Origin: an uncultured Bdellovibrionales bacterium
GTDB lineage: Bacteria > Bdellovibrionota > FAC87 > UBA2466
Assembly: GCA_937903155.1 (NCBI GenBank)
Contig: CALCZU010000087.1
Coordinates: 1-40,500, forward strand
DNA: 40,500 nucleotides
Reading direction: 5' to 3'
Numbering within the stretch: the stretch's first letter is position 1; each line of letters opens with the position of its first letter. Below the pieces are notes generated by a model. The model worked only from the letters and a program-made list of their open reading frames with translations, was not told the origin of the DNA and did not search any database. The position numbers and the translations under genes were made by a program. Below, piece by piece: positions 1 to 7,301 of this stretch.

Positions 1-1
1 T

Positions 2-361
2 TCATTAGAAACCAATGGAAGTTTTTCGATTAAAGATGTTCCACTCGACGTGATCAAAGTCGTCGATATCAAATGTCCTGACAGTGGAGAGAGCAAATCG
101 ATGGCGTGGGAAAATCTTTCTCTTATTCGCAAAGACGATCAATTTAAATTTGTGGTAGCGTCCAGAAGAGATTTTGATTGGGCGATGGACATCGTTCGCG
201 AACATAAACTTGAAGAAAAGTGCACGGTTCTCTATTCTCCGGCCTACGGCTTAGTTTCACCACGTGATCTAGCGGCTTGGATTTTAGATGCACATGCGCC
301 TGTCACGATGCAGGTACAAATGCATAAAGAAATCTGGGGAACGGATGAACGTGGAGTCTAG
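2..361 (+). CDS. queE: 7-carboxy-7-deazaguanine synthase QueE, C-terminal part (5' end outside window)
   Basis: The reading frame is open from base 2 and ends with TAG at 359-361, so only the C-terminal part of the protein is present. It begins with LETNGS and contains VVDIKCPDSGES, both typical of the end of QueE radical SAM enzymes, which convert 6-carboxy-tetrahydropterin to 7-carboxy-7-deazaguanine in queuosine (tRNA wobble base) synthesis. The radical SAM Cys motif would lie upstream, outside the window. A GTG at position 50 would only be an internal codon. The gene overlaps lipA by 17 bases, so the two radical SAM genes are probably co-transcribed. The identification rests on these C-terminal motifs only. 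Confidence 0.85.
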   Translation, partial: SLETNGSFSIKDVPLDVIKVVDIKCPDSGESKSMAWENLSLIRKDDQFKFVVASRRDFDWAMDIVREHKLEEKCTVLYSPAYGLVSPRDLAAWILDAHAPVTMQVQMHKEIWGTDERGV

Positions 362-1262
362 AGGCGAACCTTCTTCTCTTCGAAAGCCCGAGTGGCTGAA
401 AATTAAACCGCCGGGTGGCGAAAACTATCTTAAAATTAAAGAACTTTTAAAGACGCTAAAACTTCATACGGTTTGCGAAGAGGCGCGTTGTCCGAACGTA
501 GCCGAATGCTGGTCGGGTGGAACGGCCACCGTGATGCTTTTGGGAGATACTTGCACGAGAGGTTGTAAGTTCTGCCATGTGAAAACGGGAAATCCCAAAG
601 GTGTAGTCGACCCGCACGAACCAGAGAATACAGCGACTGCAATCGCAGCACTCAAATTAAAATATGTTGTTTTAACGTCGGTAGACCGAGATGACCTCCC
701 AGACGGCGGAGCCGATCATTTTGCAAGAACTGTGGAGCTCATTAAAATCAAATCTCCTCAGACTATCGTCGAAGTTTTGATTCCCGATTTTTTGGGAGAT
801 ACGAAAGCCATTGATCGAATTATTTCCTCGGGAACCGACGTGATTGCACATAATGTGGAAACGGTGAGGCGCCTCACGCCTTCGGTGAGAGACGGTCGCT
901 GTGATTATGATCAATCTCTTTTTGTTCTAGATTACGTGAAGAAGAACGCGCCTCAGATTTATACAAAAACGTCGATCATGATTGGCTTAGGCGAAACACG
1001 AGATGAGCTTACGAAAAGCATGGACGACTTAAGAAAAATCGAAGTTCAAATTCTTACTTTTGGCCAGTATTTAAGGCCGACAAATTGGCATTTGCCCGTC
1101 GTAGAATTTGTAACGCCTGCGGTTTTTAAAGAGCTGGAACTTGAAGGTCTCTCGAAGGGGTTTCTTGCTGTTCCCTCCGGTCCGCTTGTGCGGAGTAGCT
1201 ATAAAGCCGCCGAGCAATTCTTAGAAGGCCGCATTCGTCAGGACAAAGCGCTTCTGCACTAA
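345..1262 (+). CDS. lipA: Lipoyl synthase LipA
   Basis: LipA is a radical SAM enzyme that inserts two sulfur atoms into protein-bound octanoyl groups to make lipoyl groups. The 305-residue protein, counted from the ATG at 345, has both cluster motifs. Cys44, Cys49 and Cys55 hold the auxiliary 4Fe-4S cluster (CEEARCPNVAEC), and Cys70, Cys74 and Cys77 hold the SAM cluster (CTRGCKFC). The diagnostic RSSY motif lies near residues 283-286. I chose the ATG at 345 because it gives the usual N-terminus and length and has GGGGA just upstream; an in-frame start at 288 would only add residues overlapping queE. Its substrate protein, the E2 of pyruvate dehydrogenase, and lipB are encoded a few kilobases downstream. 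Lipoyl synthase identity is very secure. Confidence 0.97.
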   Translation: MNVESRGEPSSLRKPEWLKIKPPGGENYLKIKELLKTLKLHTVCEEARCPNVAECWSGGTATVMLLGDTCTRGCKFCHVKTGNPKGVVDPHEPENTATAIAALKLKYVVLTSVDRDDLPDGGADHFARTVELIKIKSPQTIVEVLIPDFLGDTKAIDRIISSGTDVIAHNVETVRRLTPSVRDGRCDYDQSLFVLDYVKKNAPQIYTKTSIMIGLGETRDELTKSMDDLRKIEVQILTFGQYLRPTNWHLPVVEFVTPAVFKELELEGLSKGFLAVPSGPLVRSSYKAAEQFLEGRIRQDKALLH

Positions 1263-1276
1263 AGCTTCGCGGAGAT

Positions 1277-2044
1277 TTAATCTCGTTCTCGAAGAAGGTT
1301 TTCCATCCGATTGAGGGTGTTGTCTAGACCGTTTAAAAGGGTTTTGAGTTTAACCTCTACTCGTGGAGCCAGGTCAGTTTTTAATTCTGGTAGTAACTTG
1401 TCGAGTTCGACGAATATCGTGCCGAAATCCTCCATGTCCTTGTAGAAGTATTTCATCTCTCGATCTCGCGCGAGCTTTTTGATCGTTTCAAAGCGGTTCC
1501 TCGAATAGGCGATTCTCTCCTCATGAGGCATTGAAGAGGTGTCGATGGGTGTGAACTTGCGTCGGGTCGTTATTTTATATTGGAACGGGAAAGGATGAAG
1601 CTCTTTCGAAATCACGTAATCATCGTCATCAATTTCAAGCATTCGAAGCATCTCGTGGAAAACGAGATAATAAACATCTTGTTCTTTCTGAAAAAAACCG
1701 TCCCAGGATTTTTGATTCAAAATCGTGAGGCCTTTTTCTCCGAGCGTATCGACAACCGATTTGCGATTGTCGTAAAGCGGACCGGGTTTTACGGAAATGT
1801 TTTTCGCATTGAGAATTTTTTGCAAATCAAAAGTAGAAAGGGAATGCTTTTTGACGAACTTTTTTCCCGCTTCGGAGTTATTAAGATAGTAAAGAATCGC
1901 TTTTCCCGCTTTGAGATAGGTATCCTTGACGTCCTCAGCTTCATCCGCTTTCAAAGGAGAAACAAAGCACAAAAAGAGAAGGCTTACGAATAGGTAACGT
2001 GACAGCATTGAAAATTTCTTATTTTCGCTCTGGAAGGAGTGCAT
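1277..2044 (-). CDS. Exported protein of unknown function, HE-containing paralog of the upstream gene
   Basis: I do not recognise a named function. The protein has an N-terminal signal peptide (hydrophobic run LFVSLLFLCFVSPLKA) and is about 255 residues long. It clearly resembles the gene directly upstream: both share a segment like YLxNSxAGKK, a segment like W..F..E.DVY.LVF, and PFP..YK.(S/T)T followed by DTS.(L/M)P..ER. It carries His130-Glu131 in FHEMLRMLEIDDDDY, matching IHEYLGIMKMDD in the exported beta-barrel protein at 34408, but lacks the GxGGD motif of its two relatives. The ATG at 2044 has a GAGGT ribosome-binding site and overlaps the upstream gene by 26 bases. An alternative ATG at 2008 gives a cleaner signal peptide but has a weak ribosome-binding site. 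Secretion is well supported; the function is unknown. Confidence 0.75.
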   Translation of the reverse strand: MHSFQSENKKFSMLSRYLFVSLLFLCFVSPLKADEAEDVKDTYLKAGKAILYYLNNSEAGKKFVKKHSLSTFDLQKILNAKNISVKPGPLYDNRKSVVDTLGEKGLTILNQKSWDGFFQKEQDVYYLVFHEMLRMLEIDDDDYVISKELHPFPFQYKITTRRKFTPIDTSSMPHEERIAYSRNRFETIKKLARDREMKYFYKDMEDFGTIFVELDKLLPELKTDLAPRVEVKLKTLLNGLDNTLNRMENLLRERD

Positions 2045-2741
2045 CTTCGACCTCATTATATCCTTTTTCGATCTCATCAAGTTTAGCTTGGTAAACTTTT
2101 TCGTCTTCTGGCTTAATCTTATCCGGAAATTCGGTGCCTAATCTTGTGATGAGTTTACGAATTTTTTCGATTTCATTCGGTTGATCCAGAGACCGGATTA
2201 AAAGTTTTCTAGACCTTTGAATCAGATAAAGGATTCTTTCGGCATACGGAAGATGAGAGGTATCTCTCGCAATAATCGATTTTGTTGAAACCTTGTATTT
2301 TTCTGGGAACGGTTTGAGAGCAGAAGCAATTTCGTCTTTTTCATCTGGGTAATCTGCGGCTTTTAACATCAGCTGAAATACGAGAGAATAAACATCCTTT
2401 TCGCTGGAGAATGCATCGAACCAAGGTTTTTTCTGTAAAACAATTTTCCCCTTTTCGGCGAATTCGTTGACTTCAATTCCTTTGGGATTTTTCAGCTTCT
2501 CTTCGGTGAGAGTGATTACTCGGATGGTCAGGGTTTGTTTTAGTGAAGTCAGGCTGAGCTTTGAGTCGGCCGCGAGTTTTTTGCCCGCATCCGAGTTTTC
2601 GAGATAAGAAATGACCGCTTCGCCAGTCTTAATGAAAGCAAAGCGAATGGGATCTCCCCCGTTGCCTCTTTTGTCGCCTGCGTCTCCGTACGAGAGAGGA
2701 ATTAAAAGTAAAAAACTGAAGAGAAGTGTTTTAAAGGACAT
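2019..2741 (-). CDS. Exported protein of unknown function with GNGGD motif
   Basis: This 240-residue protein has a signal peptide (MSFKTLLFSFLLLIPLSYG) followed at once by a GNGGD motif at residues 26-30. The rest is a mainly helical, charged domain similar to the next gene downstream. At the position where its paralogs have His-Glu it has Gln-Leu (VFQLMLKAADY), so any activity that depends on HE would be missing here. The ATG at 2739-2741 overlaps the end of the TIGR02147 regulator gene by 11 bases and has a GAGGT ribosome-binding site six bases away, which points to translational coupling. The same pairing of a TIGR02147 gene with a GxGGD exported protein occurs again at 34408-36194. The protein is probably periplasmic or secreted; I cannot assign a function. 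Confidence 0.8.
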   Translation of the reverse strand: MSFKTLLFSFLLLIPLSYGDAGDKRGNGGDPIRFAFIKTGEAVISYLENSDAGKKLAADSKLSLTSLKQTLTIRVITLTEEKLKNPKGIEVNEFAEKGKIVLQKKPWFDAFSSEKDVYSLVFQLMLKAADYPDEKDEIASALKPFPEKYKVSTKSIIARDTSHLPYAERILYLIQRSRKLLIRSLDQPNEIEKIRKLITRLGTEFPDKIKPEDEKVYQAKLDEIEKGYNEVEDALLPERK

Positions 2742-3516
2742 TTTTAACCTCAGGTTTAGTCAGGGGAAAAAGTTGCATACAAAGTTGATAAACTTCTGCT
2801 TTGGGAGGCGTTTCTAAATAAAGGCAAAGCTTGTCATGAAACTCTCGGATCATTTTTTTTGCGATCGGAAGCTTTAAAGGATCAATCGCCATCGTAACGG
2901 TCGTAAAATCACGAATTTCTAGAGAGTCATTTTTTAGAGAGTTTTTTGCGAGTTCTAGATTTTGATGGTGGGCTTTCTTCAAAAGTTCATTTTGAACTTC
3001 ATCGGATGTGATGTACGCCATCGAGCCGCGCTGATATTTCCCTTCACTCGTTTTTTGCAGAAGCTTTAATCGGAGAAGACGTCTGAGAGCGACTTGGCTT
3101 TCATTCAGTTTAATATTCAGTCGTCGGGCGATCCATTTTGGATCGGCTTTAAAATCGGAGGTTTCGCAAAGCGAAAGAATTGCGAAATAATACCATTCGG
3201 AAGTGAGATCAAACTCATCTTCGGAAAGGGTGACATAGTCCGCCGTAAACTGGCTGCCGGGGAACAACTCCAGTAGAGCTTGGCGTTCTTTCGAATTCAA
3301 TTCGAGTCCTTCAATGAGTCGGAGCGCCATTTTCTTGGAAACAGTCCGCTTTCCTTTGAGGATTTCGGAAAGCGCGGAATGGGTTGTCGAAAGTTTTTTG
3401 GCAAAGGCCCGGAGAGAGAACGAAGGGTTTTTCTTCTTCGCGAGCGAAAAAGAATCATTCAACTTCCGTTGAATGGCGATTTGAGCGGCTGCTTGGGCGT
3501 TCAATGAGGAAGCCAT
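2731..3516 (-). CDS. TIGR02147 family protein, probable transcription regulator
   Basis: The 261-residue protein has the layout of the TIGR02147 (DUF4423) family known from Fibrobacter and Bdellovibrio-like bacteria. A Cro/C1-like helix-turn-helix lies near residues 28-70 (SLRAFAKKL, HSALSEILKGKR, KMALRLIEGL). It is followed by DLTSEWYYFAILSL and a second winged-helix-like part (WIARRLNI, VALRRLLRLKLL). The C-terminal signature has RDFTTVTMAIDP, IREFHDKL and EVYQLCMQLFPLT. The start has GGAG a few bases upstream. It is the first gene of a three-gene minus-strand group whose other two members encode exported proteins, so it probably controls them or itself. The family's molecular role is poorly defined; DNA binding is inferred from the helix-turn-helix. 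Confidence 0.88.
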   Translation of the reverse strand: MASSLNAQAAAQIAIQRKLNDSFSLAKKKNPSFSLRAFAKKLSTTHSALSEILKGKRTVSKKMALRLIEGLELNSKERQALLELFPGSQFTADYVTLSEDEFDLTSEWYYFAILSLCETSDFKADPKWIARRLNIKLNESQVALRRLLRLKLLQKTSEGKYQRGSMAYITSDEVQNELLKKAHHQNLELAKNSLKNDSLEIRDFTTVTMAIDPLKLPIAKKMIREFHDKLCLYLETPPKAEVYQLCMQLFPLTKPEVKNVL

Positions 3517-3596
3517 CTTTCTCCAGTCAATTCAGACGAAAGGATATACCAAGAAATATAATGCTTCGCAGTATGTTTTTCCCATAGGCGTGGTAG

Positions 3597-3617
3597 TGGT
3601 CCAAACTCTTTGGACCA
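3597..3617. promoter_or_regulatory. Perfect 9-bp inverted repeat, candidate operator
   Basis: TGGTCCAAA and TTTGGACCA are separated by CTC, a perfect 21-bp palindrome with a 3-base centre. It lies in the 194-base region between the divergent TIGR02147 gene (starting at 3516) and pdhA (starting at 3711). No T-run follows on either strand, so it looks like a protein-binding site and not a terminator. Whether it serves the regulator gene, pdhA or both cannot be told from the sequence. Confidence 0.5.
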
Positions 3618-3648
3618 GTCCGACGGAGGGTGTTTGGCTCTTTGCGTT

Positions 3649-3676
3649 ATTGCCGTCCGCCCTATTCCATTGCCGT
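3649..3676 (+). promoter_or_regulatory. Direct repeat of ATTGCCGT upstream of pdhA
   Basis: ATTGCCGT occurs at 3649-3656 and again at 3669-3676, exactly 20 bases apart, which is about two helical turns. The second copy overlaps a weak -35-like TTGCCG that is followed 17 bases later by TAAAAA (3693-3698). The predicted transcript would start only a few bases before the pdhA ATG, which has no Shine-Dalgarno sequence. This may be an activator site, but the short repeat could also be chance. Confidence 0.3.
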
Positions 3677-3710
3677 TGGAGCCTAAATCCACTAAAAACA
3701 TGTACTTAAT

Positions 3711-4901
3711 ATGCCTTCTACAAATAAAGAAAAGTCCAAAACGGCCAAAAAAACCTCGAATGGATCAGGCAAAAAAACGTCTTATCTCCGGGAGGATTTA
3801 TATCGGATTTTAAATGATAAAAACGTCGCCGATCCTAAAAAAGAACCCAAGATAGACAAAGAAATCTTGCTCGCGATGTACCGAAATATGGTTCGAACAC
3901 GTCTCTACGACGAGCGTGGAATGATGTTACAGCGACAGGGCCGCATCGGCTTTTATGTTCCCTCCTTTGGTCAGGAAGCGATCCAAACAGGAACAGCTGC
4001 GTGCTTAAAAAAAGAAGATTGGATTTTTCCAAGTTATCGCGAGCCGGGTGTTTTTCTTTATCGAGGGGCCAGCATCGTTTCGATGTTTTGTAATCTCTGG
4101 GGAAATTCAGGAGATGTTTGTAAGGGCCGACAAATGCCCGTGCATTATAGTTTTGCCGACTTAAAACTTTTTTCAGTTTCGAGTCCGATTGCGACGCAAG
4201 TGATTCAAGCAGTGGGAGCCTCTCTGGCTTCAAAAATTCGAAAGACAAAAGAACTCGCAGTCACCTACTGCGGTGATGGCGGAACTTCCGAAACGGATTT
4301 TCATACGGGACTTACTTTTGCGGGAGCGATGAAAACGCCGACGGTTTTTATCGTCACCAATAATCAATATGCGATTTCGGTCCCACTCCATAAACAAACG
4401 GGCGCGAAGCGTTTGGCGGATAAAGCGATTGGTTACGGAATGCCTGGAATTGCCGTCGATGGAAATGATGTTCTCGCAGTTTATTCCGCAATGAAAGATG
4501 CTGAAAAAAGAGCGCGTGAAGGCGGTGGTCCGACATTGATTGAAGCTGTAACTCTGAGAATGGGTCCGCATTCTTCTTCAGATGATCCGACACGCTATCG
4601 CGATGAAAAAATGTATGACTTTTGGAAAGGCCGTGATCCGATTGTGAGATTTTCGGATTATCTTAAAAGCAAAAAGCTTTGGGACGATAAAAAAGAAAAA
4701 GCCCTCCATTCCGAAATCAAAGAAGAGTTAGCAGAAGCGGTTGAAAAAGCGGAAAAGATGGCGATTCCCGATGTCACCGATCTTTTTTCGGATGTGTACG
4801 CAGAAAAAACGCAGCAGCTTCTTCGACAAGAGGCAGAGCTTTTAAAAGAACAGGAACTTCGCGGTAAGTTTGAAAACACGAGCGAAGCCTTCCCCTTATA
4901 A
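3711..4901 (+). CDS. pdhA: Pyruvate dehydrogenase E1 component, alpha subunit
   Basis: This is the alpha subunit of the thiamine-diphosphate E1 component, which decarboxylates pyruvate and passes the acetyl group to E2. The 396-residue protein has the thiamine-binding motif starting with GDGGTSE at residues 188-194 and ending with TNNQYAIS near 216-223. It also carries the conserved phosphorylation-loop-like GPHSSSDDPTRYR. An unusually Lys- and Ser-rich tail of about 40 residues precedes the core. The ATG at 3711 is the first possible start after an in-frame stop at 3693, and no ribosome-binding site is visible, so the message may be leaderless. It is the first gene of pdhA-pdhB-E2-lpdA-lipB. 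A branched-chain 2-oxoacid enzyme is the main alternative; the lipB and operon context favours pyruvate. Confidence 0.93.
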   Translation: MPSTNKEKSKTAKKTSNGSGKKTSYLREDLYRILNDKNVADPKKEPKIDKEILLAMYRNMVRTRLYDERGMMLQRQGRIGFYVPSFGQEAIQTGTAACLKKEDWIFPSYREPGVFLYRGASIVSMFCNLWGNSGDVCKGRQMPVHYSFADLKLFSVSSPIATQVIQAVGASLASKIRKTKELAVTYCGDGGTSETDFHTGLTFAGAMKTPTVFIVTNNQYAISVPLHKQTGAKRLADKAIGYGMPGIAVDGNDVLAVYSAMKDAEKRAREGGGPTLIEAVTLRMGPHSSSDDPTRYRDEKMYDFWKGRDPIVRFSDYLKSKKLWDDKKEKALHSEIKEELAEAVEKAEKMAIPDVTDLFSDVYAEKTQQLLRQEAELLKEQELRGKFENTSEAFPL

Positions 4902-4912
4902 AGGATTAGAGT

Positions 4913-5887
4913 ATGGCAACACTGACACTTTTAGGAGCGATTCGAGACGGCCTTCTCAATGAAATGACTCGTGATGAGCGAGTGGTTTTAATGGGAGAAG
5001 ACATTGGATTTAACGGTGGTGTTTTTCGAACGACCGAAGGTTTGCAAAAAGAATTTGGCGAAGACCGAGTGATGGACACTCCGCTTAATGAAAGCGGAAT
5101 CATAGGGCTTGCGGTCGGAATGGCGGTAAACGGAATGCGTCCTGTTCCGGAAATCCAATTTATGGATTTTATTTTTCCGGCCTTTGATGAAATTGTCAGC
5201 GAAGTGGCAAAGATTCGCTATCGTAGCGGTGGCGGGTTTACCTGTCCGATGGTCATTCGTACTCCTTATGGCGGCGGGATCAAGGGCGGGCATTATCACT
5301 CACAAAGCGGTGAAGCTTATTTTGCTCACACGCCCGGTTTGAAAGTCGTTATCCCTTCGAATCCATACGATGCGAAAGGTTTATTAATCTCTTCCATTCG
5401 AGATGAAGATCCCGTGATCTTTTTTGAACCGAAAAGATTGTACCGTTCGATGAAGGGCGAAGTTCCTGAAGACGATTACACGGTTGAATTAGGCAAGGCG
5501 CAAATCGTAAAGCCCGGAAAAGATGTGACGATCATTGCCTGGGGAGCCATGGTTCCTATCTGCCAAAAGGCTGCAGAATTGTGTTTGCCACGCGGGGCAG
5601 ATTGCGAAGTCATCGACGTCAGAACGCTCGTGCCACTCGATGAAGAAACGATTTTAGAGTCGGTGAAAAAAACAGGAAGAGTTGTGATTGTGCAAGAAGC
5701 GCCTAAGACCTGTGGTTTTGCATCTGAAGTTGCGGCTCTTATTGCGGAGGAAGCGATTTTATATTTAGAAGCTCCAGTGGTTCGAGTGACGGGATTTGAT
5801 ACGCCCTTCCCTTACACACTTGAGCACGTTTATATGCCCGATCCAGAGCGTGTTGCACTGGCCGTCGGCAAAGTAAAAAATTTCTAA
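4913..5887 (+). CDS. pdhB: Pyruvate dehydrogenase E1 component, beta subunit
   Basis: This 324-residue protein is the partner of PdhA in the alpha2beta2 E1 enzyme. It has the transketolase-like pyrimidine-binding domain first (MGEDIGFNGGVFRTTEGL, MDTPLNESGIIGLAVGMA, EIQFMDFIFPAFDEI). The transketolase C-terminal domain follows (AWGAMVPICQKAAE, VIDVRTLVPLDEETI, VRVTGFDTPFPYTLEHVYMP). The length is standard for the family. It starts 11 bases after pdhA ends, and AAAGGA lies about seven bases before the ATG. Use of separate alpha and beta subunits, not a single long AceE chain, is typical of Gram-positive bacteria, alphaproteobacteria and Bdellovibrio-like bacteria. Confidence 0.95.
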   Translation: MATLTLLGAIRDGLLNEMTRDERVVLMGEDIGFNGGVFRTTEGLQKEFGEDRVMDTPLNESGIIGLAVGMAVNGMRPVPEIQFMDFIFPAFDEIVSEVAKIRYRSGGGFTCPMVIRTPYGGGIKGGHYHSQSGEAYFAHTPGLKVVIPSNPYDAKGLLISSIRDEDPVIFFEPKRLYRSMKGEVPEDDYTVELGKAQIVKPGKDVTIIAWGAMVPICQKAAELCLPRGADCEVIDVRTLVPLDEETILESVKKTGRVVIVQEAPKTCGFASEVAALIAEEAILYLEAPVVRVTGFDTPFPYTLEHVYMPDPERVALAVGKVKNF

Positions 5888-5900
5888 AGAGGTAAGAACA

Positions 5901-7301
5901 ATGGACTTTAAACTCCCTGATATCGGCGAAGGCGTTCACGAAGGTGAAATTGTAAAGTGGCTTGTCAAAGAAGGCGACGCCATTAAAGAAGATCAACCGA
6001 TGGTCGAAGTGATGACGGATAAAGCAACCGTCGAAATTCCCTCGCCCGTGAATGGAACCGTTGAATCGCTTTTATTTCCGGAAGGCAAAACCGTTGAAGT
6101 CGGTAAAGTGATTATTAAGATCGCAGAAGGCGGAAAAGCTTCTGCAGCGGCACCGAAAAAAGAAGAACCGAAAGCTAAAGAAGAAAAAGCAGCGGCTCCT
6201 GCGCCAGCGAAAAAAGTCGAAGCGGCAAAGGCTCCCAAGGAAGAACCGGAAGCACCCGCGGAAGAAGACGAAGAAGAAACAGAAAGCGCAGAAGAAGCTC
6301 CGCAGAAAAAGACTGTCAAACAGGTCAAGCAAATCGAAACGTCGCATGAAGTTGAAGAAGATATTCCGTTTACGGTGCTCGCAACCCCTGCGACCCGAAA
6401 ACTTTCTCGAGACCTAGGAGTCAACTTAAGAGAAGTCAAAGGCACGGGAATCCAAGGACGCATTAGCAAGGAAGATGTGCAACTCGCCTACGAAGGCCGA
6501 CAAGCCGCCACTCCACGAAGTTCTCACTCGGGTGTGACCTCTTCGTCACTCGTTCCAAAAGGATCTTTTGCGCCATCTTCTAAAGTGGAAGCTCCGAGCC
6601 GCGGATCGCTTCAACGAATTCCGCTCAAAGGCATTCGCAAAAAAATTGCGGAAGCGATGACCCGCTCGAAACATACGGCCGCGCATTTTACTTATGTCGA
6701 AGAATGCGACATGAGTGCGATTGTAAAACTTCGCAAATCGGCTCTCCCCGAGGCGGAAAAACGCGGAGTGAAGCTGACATTTTTACCGTTCATTATCAAA
6801 TCGCTGATCCCAGCCTTGCAAGAATTCCCCTTCTTGAATTCGTCTTTAGACGATGAGAAAGAAGAGATCGTTTTAAAAGGCGATTACAATATTGGAATTG
6901 CGACAGATACTGACAATGGCCTTATCGTCCCTGTCATTAAGAACGCGGACAAGAAAACGATTTGGGAACTTGCCGAAGAGATCCACACTCTTTCTGAAAA
7001 AGCGCGAATTGGAAAACTTGGGCTAGAAGATCTCAAAGGCGGAACCTTTACGATCACGAATGCTGGAAGTATTGGCGGTGTTTTCGCCACTCCGATCATC
7101 AATCATCCTGAAGTCGCAATTTTAGGAGTCAACGCGATTCGAAAACGTCCTATTGTTAAAAATGACGAGATTACGATTGGAGAGATGATGTTCCTCTCGC
7201 TGTCGGTGGATCACCGGGTGGTCGATGGCGCTGATGCCGCGCGCTTTATGAATCGATTGGTCTATTTCTTAAGTGAACCTCAGCGTTTGGTGTTTGCATG
7301 A
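5901..7301 (+). CDS. pdhC: Dihydrolipoamide acetyltransferase, PDH E2 component
   Basis: E2 forms the core of the pyruvate dehydrogenase complex and moves acetyl groups from E1 to coenzyme A on a swinging lipoyl arm. The 466-residue chain has one lipoyl domain (residues 1-77, lipoylated Lys41 in TDKATVEIPSP). A long Ala/Pro/Glu/Lys linker rich in charged residues (about 85-150) follows. Then come the small E1/E3-binding domain (LATPATRKLSRDLGV to GRISKEDVQLAYEG, about 160-200), a second flexible stretch, and the catalytic domain. The catalytic motif DHRVVDG is at 437-443 with His438 and Asp442. Its last four bases overlap the start of lpdA. The lipoyl group would come from lipA and lipB in the same window. 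E2 identity is certain; pyruvate as substrate follows from context. Confidence 0.95.
   Translation: MDFKLPDIGEGVHEGEIVKWLVKEGDAIKEDQPMVEVMTDKATVEIPSPVNGTVESLLFPEGKTVEVGKVIIKIAEGGKASAAAPKKEEPKAKEEKAAAPAPAKKVEAAKAPKEEPEAPAEEDEEETESAEEAPQKKTVKQVKQIETSHEVEEDIPFTVLATPATRKLSRDLGVNLREVKGTGIQGRISKEDVQLAYEGRQAATPRSSHSGVTSSSLVPKGSFAPSSKVEAPSRGSLQRIPLKGIRKKIAEAMTRSKHTAAHFTYVEECDMSAIVKLRKSALPEAEKRGVKLTFLPFIIKSLIPALQEFPFLNSSLDDEKEEIVLKGDYNIGIATDTDNGLIVPVIKNADKKTIWELAEEIHTLSEKARIGKLGLEDLKGGTFTITNAGSIGGVFATPIINHPEVAILGVNAIRKRPIVKNDEITIGEMMFLSLSVDHRVVDGADAARFMNRLVYFLSEPQRLVFA

Noticed and set aside
5993..6469. A 158-codon Ala/Ser/Phe-rich frame antisense to E2
   Set aside because: It mirrors the Ala/Glu/Lys linker of E2 and has no independent support.
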